A DNA stretch of 64,000 bases, from assembly GCA_011009095.1 (NCBI GenBank), contig VTPC01000809.1, positions 36,434 to 100,433 of the forward strand, in the 5' to 3' direction. Below are positions 60,601 to 64,000 of this stretch, one piece after another. Each line of letters opens with the position of its first letter. Positions within the stretch are counted from its first letter, which is position 1. The notes beneath the pieces are model-generated. The model did not search any database. It worked only from the letters and a program-made list of their open reading frames with translations, and had not been told where the DNA came from. Position numbers and translations under genes: made by a program. Source of the DNA: Ignelater luminosus. Lineage: Eukaryota > Arthropoda > Insecta > Coleoptera > Elateridae.

Positions 60601-61829
60601 CTTACAAGCAACATTTTTAATTCTGCAAAAGCTATAGTGAGCACGAAGCACGAACCTTGCCCCTCTCCTAGCTCAATTATGTATTGATGCAAAATCAAGG
60701 CGTATTGAAACAATTAACTCGAGGTTATGTATCGAATGTAGCCCTTCAATGATGTTTGATGAATTTATATTGATTTAGTTAAGGAAGGCATAGAAATTAT
60801 CATCTCTCTAATTGTATCACTGGATTACGTCACTATTTTTTCTTCCTTGACAGAATTTAATCCATGGCAAGAAGGTAAAAACCCTTTTTGCATGAGAGTC
60901 TTAGAGAACCTATAACAAATTTAAATTGCCCTTAATATAAGATTCTAACATGATTATGTGCTCTATTCAGTCTTGCTATGGGTTATAAATTTATATTTGA
61001 CCTTAAATACTTTTTAAACAAAAATTTATTTTCTTTGTAAATATTTGCCGTGAACGTAGTGAACTAGTTGCAGTATAATACAAGCAACCACAAAACAATA
61101 CCGCAAACAAATTTCAGATTCAATAAATAACAAGCAATTCCAGAGGTCTTGAAAATAAACAATGCGAGTATGCCTTGAAATATATTTGCATTTATCATTT
61201 CTTGTTATAAGAAAATTTTCTAATAAAAATTCCTCCAAATATTTACGATAAAAATGGTATTTGCTGTTTTATATTTCCCCTTATGTTTATGATTTTAATT
61301 ATGTTGAACTAAAACTGAATGGAGTAAAATAGAAGGAGCGTGTTGGTGGAGTGTAACATTATGAATGCATTACTGAAATTCCTTTTGGTAGCTACAACGT
61401 TAATTGAAATCTAGTCCATTCGAGTATAATTGATGCCAGTGAAAACCCAAGCTAAACCTTGCATTGATGAGTATAGAAAGGGGGCTCTTTTGAAATTGGG
61501 GATTAAGTGGGCGTGTAATACGTTGTGATAATGATAAAACCATCCATGTCCTTCATACCTGTACGTTTATGTAATTAACATCTTCATTAAATGAAAGACG
61601 TAGATTTAGGTTAAGATTTATTTTGTTAATTAAACGATGCAAAACACAACCTGGATAGTTTTATAATATGATCTGTGCTAACTTAATTTCAAGCTAGCAA
61701 GGAAAAAATAACAAATCGCGAAACATTCATCTCGAGTTAATGCACAAGATCTGATGAAAAGAATAATAAAGTTTTTAGAGTAATGCATTACCATATAATT
61801 ACGATATCAAGCAGTGTCGAATGATAAAT

Positions 61830-62080
61830 GAAGTAAAACAAAGCAGCCGCATAATGAGATGTCCTCGTGCGGTGGAAATTGAAAACTGACACCGAGTAAA
61901 GAAATGCTCTCCGCGACGTGTTTACACAAAAAATTAAATCGCAAATCTTTTAAATGGGATCTCCCTCGCGTTGCAGAGGAGTATTATGATAACACGGGGT
62001 TGTTAGGGAGAAATACTGCCTTAATATCTTAGCGCTGGTTGGCTGGGGATAACAATGCATCATATTCATAACGCCCTGCT
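61830..62080. promoter_or_regulatory. candidate conserved noncoding element
   Basis: A CpG-bearing, complex stretch (GCAGCCGCATAATGAG, CTCGTGCGGTGGAAATTG, CTCCGCGACGTGTTTACAC, CTCCCTCGCGTTGCAGAGG) without a usable reading frame. GTGTTTACAC resembles a forkhead-type site. Candidate regulatory DNA upstream of the known beat exons; inference only. Confidence 0.25.
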
Positions 62081-63582
62081 TCTATAAGCACATTACATGC
62101 CTCTATAATGGGTAAGTTCTATTGATATTACCGCTGTTCTAGCTAATGTACATATTACTGTTGTATACTAGTCGACATTCTGCATTTCCTGCCTAATGAT
62201 GGTCCCCTTTTAGTTGCCATTCTGTTTATATGTTACGCTATCGCAAAACTTCCTACGGCAAAATATCCATAGAGAAACTTCTACGGTCAGTAATAGTAGT
62301 AAGTAGTTAGGGAACCACCCCTGGCACTTGTGCATTATGCCAGTTATGTAATACCTTGCATGAAACCTTGCCTCGTTTGCATAAATTATTGCCTAAGTGA
62401 CCAGCAAAACCAGAACGCAGACAAATGTGTAATGAAGCAATGTAGCAGAATTCTAGTTCAAATTCCGTTGCGTAGAGAATGCTCAGCATATTCGCAAAAT
62501 TATGTACGTACTCCGCCACTACCTACATATAAACTAGCATACTAATCCTGTAAAGATTTCTCTGTATATGTATAACTGTATTATACTGAATTCCATAGTA
62601 CGTTAATTAAACCATTTAGTGAAAATTCATTTCCGTTCAATTCAATTTAGATGTGGCTTTATCAAACGAATAAAGACGTTTTAATAAACCTAAGTTACAT
62701 ATTCGTAGAACAAAATAGAATCAACATTTAACTATCACGTTTAAGGCACGAAATGAATAAGAAGTGAATAAATAAATGCTAAAGCTATACGTTTAAAAAG
62801 TGTACATTCAAAAAGTCGTTAATGTACGTAGATCTAAATCTTCTACGTAGCAACCAATTACAAAGACATTAAGAGAAGTTAATTATTTTATGACTGTTAA
62901 TTATGGCAACTGTTGTGGTGCCTGTTTAGTAATGTTTCTATGACTTTGTAGTATTATAATATTAATTCAATTAGTTGTCGTCTTACTGAAAGAGATTTTC
63001 ATAAAGTAATATAAATTGTAAAATTTGTCAGACATCACTGATTAGAGCTATACTATCACAGGCTTTGTTGGCATTTTATTACCTTAATAGTTCTGAAAAT
63101 GGGTAGCAAGGTTATTCATTAGAAAACTTGGATTTCTTAAAAACCAGATGGGAATCTTTCTTTTTAAGTAAAGATACCAAGTCTTGTCGTCTTTGCTTAC
63201 CACATTAGCACAGTTTTTCTCACTATTGTGAAATTCTTTCTTTGTACAATTGACCACGAATAACATTTTTCATCTTAGAGTATATTAAGAAAAATTGTTA
63301 TTGTGTCAAATATGTGTTGATCTTTTCCTGTATAAGCGGATCACAGATTGTCAGTATTCGCAAAAAACCAAATTGTCTCTTTATAAACATCTGCAAGATA
63401 GCGAATTTGCTGAGTAAGCATTTATTATTACTCTAGACGTAAAATATTTTCAGAATGTTTTGTAGATTTGTTACATTTTCTCGCTGTGTTAACTGAACTC
63501 TGCCATTCTAAATTATATAAACTTACATAAAATGTAAACCTTGAAATCCCTTCATTGTCTTATAGACGTTACAGTCTCGCCC

Positions 63583-63614
63583 TTTGTAGTTTAACTTCTT
63601 TGTAGTTTAACTTC
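63583..63614. repeat. 16-bp perfect tandem duplication
   Basis: TTTGTAGTTTAACTTC occurs twice head to tail, followed by a partial third unit (TTTGTG). Confidence 0.9.
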
Positions 63615-64000
63615 TTTGTGTTACTCCTGCTATGTATCGCTATAAAACCTAAGCAGAATAATAGAAAAAATCATGGGTGAGATACAATTAACTTTGCCTG
63701 GCTCGTCGAAATTTGTGACAGTTTAATGGAAATGTTTTTCCTTCCACTGTTATCTCTGTATGGTCAATCTAAGAACTGAACGGCATACTACATAAAAGGT
63801 GGAAAAACGAATACTGAAAATTGAAGAGGCTAGTTGTCAGGAATAAGCAAATTGGGTCGTCAGACATCTAAGAGACTGCTTTTAAAGATTATCCTCTTCA
63901 CTACAAGTAAAACAGCAAGAAGATTAGTCCATAATAAACTTCCTGCATCTATTGAGTGAGTGTGATTCTGTTGGCTTTCTTTGAAGATTCCCATTATGCC

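Larger units (their letters stand above)
55609..64000. other. beat intron or upstream sequence
   Basis: Apart from the items listed separately (56.6, 57.5, 61.8 and 63.6 kb), no gene is seen. 59520-59760 is rich in CTTGAG/CTCAAG words and may be an old element. No earlier beat exon was found. Confidence 0.45.

Noticed and set aside
63084-63266. Missing first-half Ig1 exon of the beat gene (contains KTWYLY).
   Set aside because: No Beat-like context (no preceding conserved cysteine block or following RREFYRY-type motif) and no proper splice phase.

Overview
The window reads as strongly AT-rich, intron-dominated chromosomal DNA from an insect. No prokaryotic gene layout, rRNA or intact tRNA gene is visible. 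The only host-gene sequence I can support is two exons of one minus-strand gene of the beaten path (Beat) immunoglobulin family: 52529-52664 (end of Ig domain 1) and 27865-28263 (Ig domain 2). Their splice signals and reading phases are compatible. They are separated by an intron of about 24.3 kb. Earlier exons (signal peptide and the first half of Ig1) should lie above 52665, probably beyond the window. Any 3' exons should lie below 27864, where I could not recognise one.

Most recognisable sequence elsewhere is transposon debris. (a) 2.4-2.7 kb: a 188-bp MITE with TA duplication. 5.9-7.3 kb: repeat-protein remnants, one on the minus strand. 11.2-13.5 kb: a decayed Jockey-like non-LTR element. 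13.7-14.3 kb: an unidentified minus-strand coding remnant. (b) 17.4-20.1 kb: a long 3'-truncated R1/LOA-like non-LTR element. 23.36-24.21 kb: a large, almost spacer-free inverted repeat. 26.15-26.36 kb: a smaller foldback. (c) Inside the beat intron: a direct duplication (29.4/30.4 kb), an RNase H fragment of an R1-like element (32.2-32.8), a weak reverse-transcriptase-linker fragment (34.6-35.1), two head-to-head tRNA-derived SINE-like units (40.1-40.3), a TTAA-flanked MITE carrying a minisatellite (43.5-43.8), a decayed mariner (47.6-48.4) and two RT fragments (48.8-49.9). (d) Upstream of the Ig1 exon: a nearly complete irritans-type mariner (54347-55606) with TIRs and TA duplication. It carries one stop codon and a D-to-N change at the third catalytic position.

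Several stretches are CpG-bearing and compositionally complex, unlike the AT-rich surroundings (about 36.2-36.4, 41.0-41.2, 45.5-46.4 and 61.8-62.1 kb). They are plausible conserved noncoding or enhancer elements of the beat locus, but that is inference. No operon-like or multi-gene system is present. The most unusual structures are the roughly 850-bp inverted repeat, the SINE pair and the MITE with internal minisatellite.
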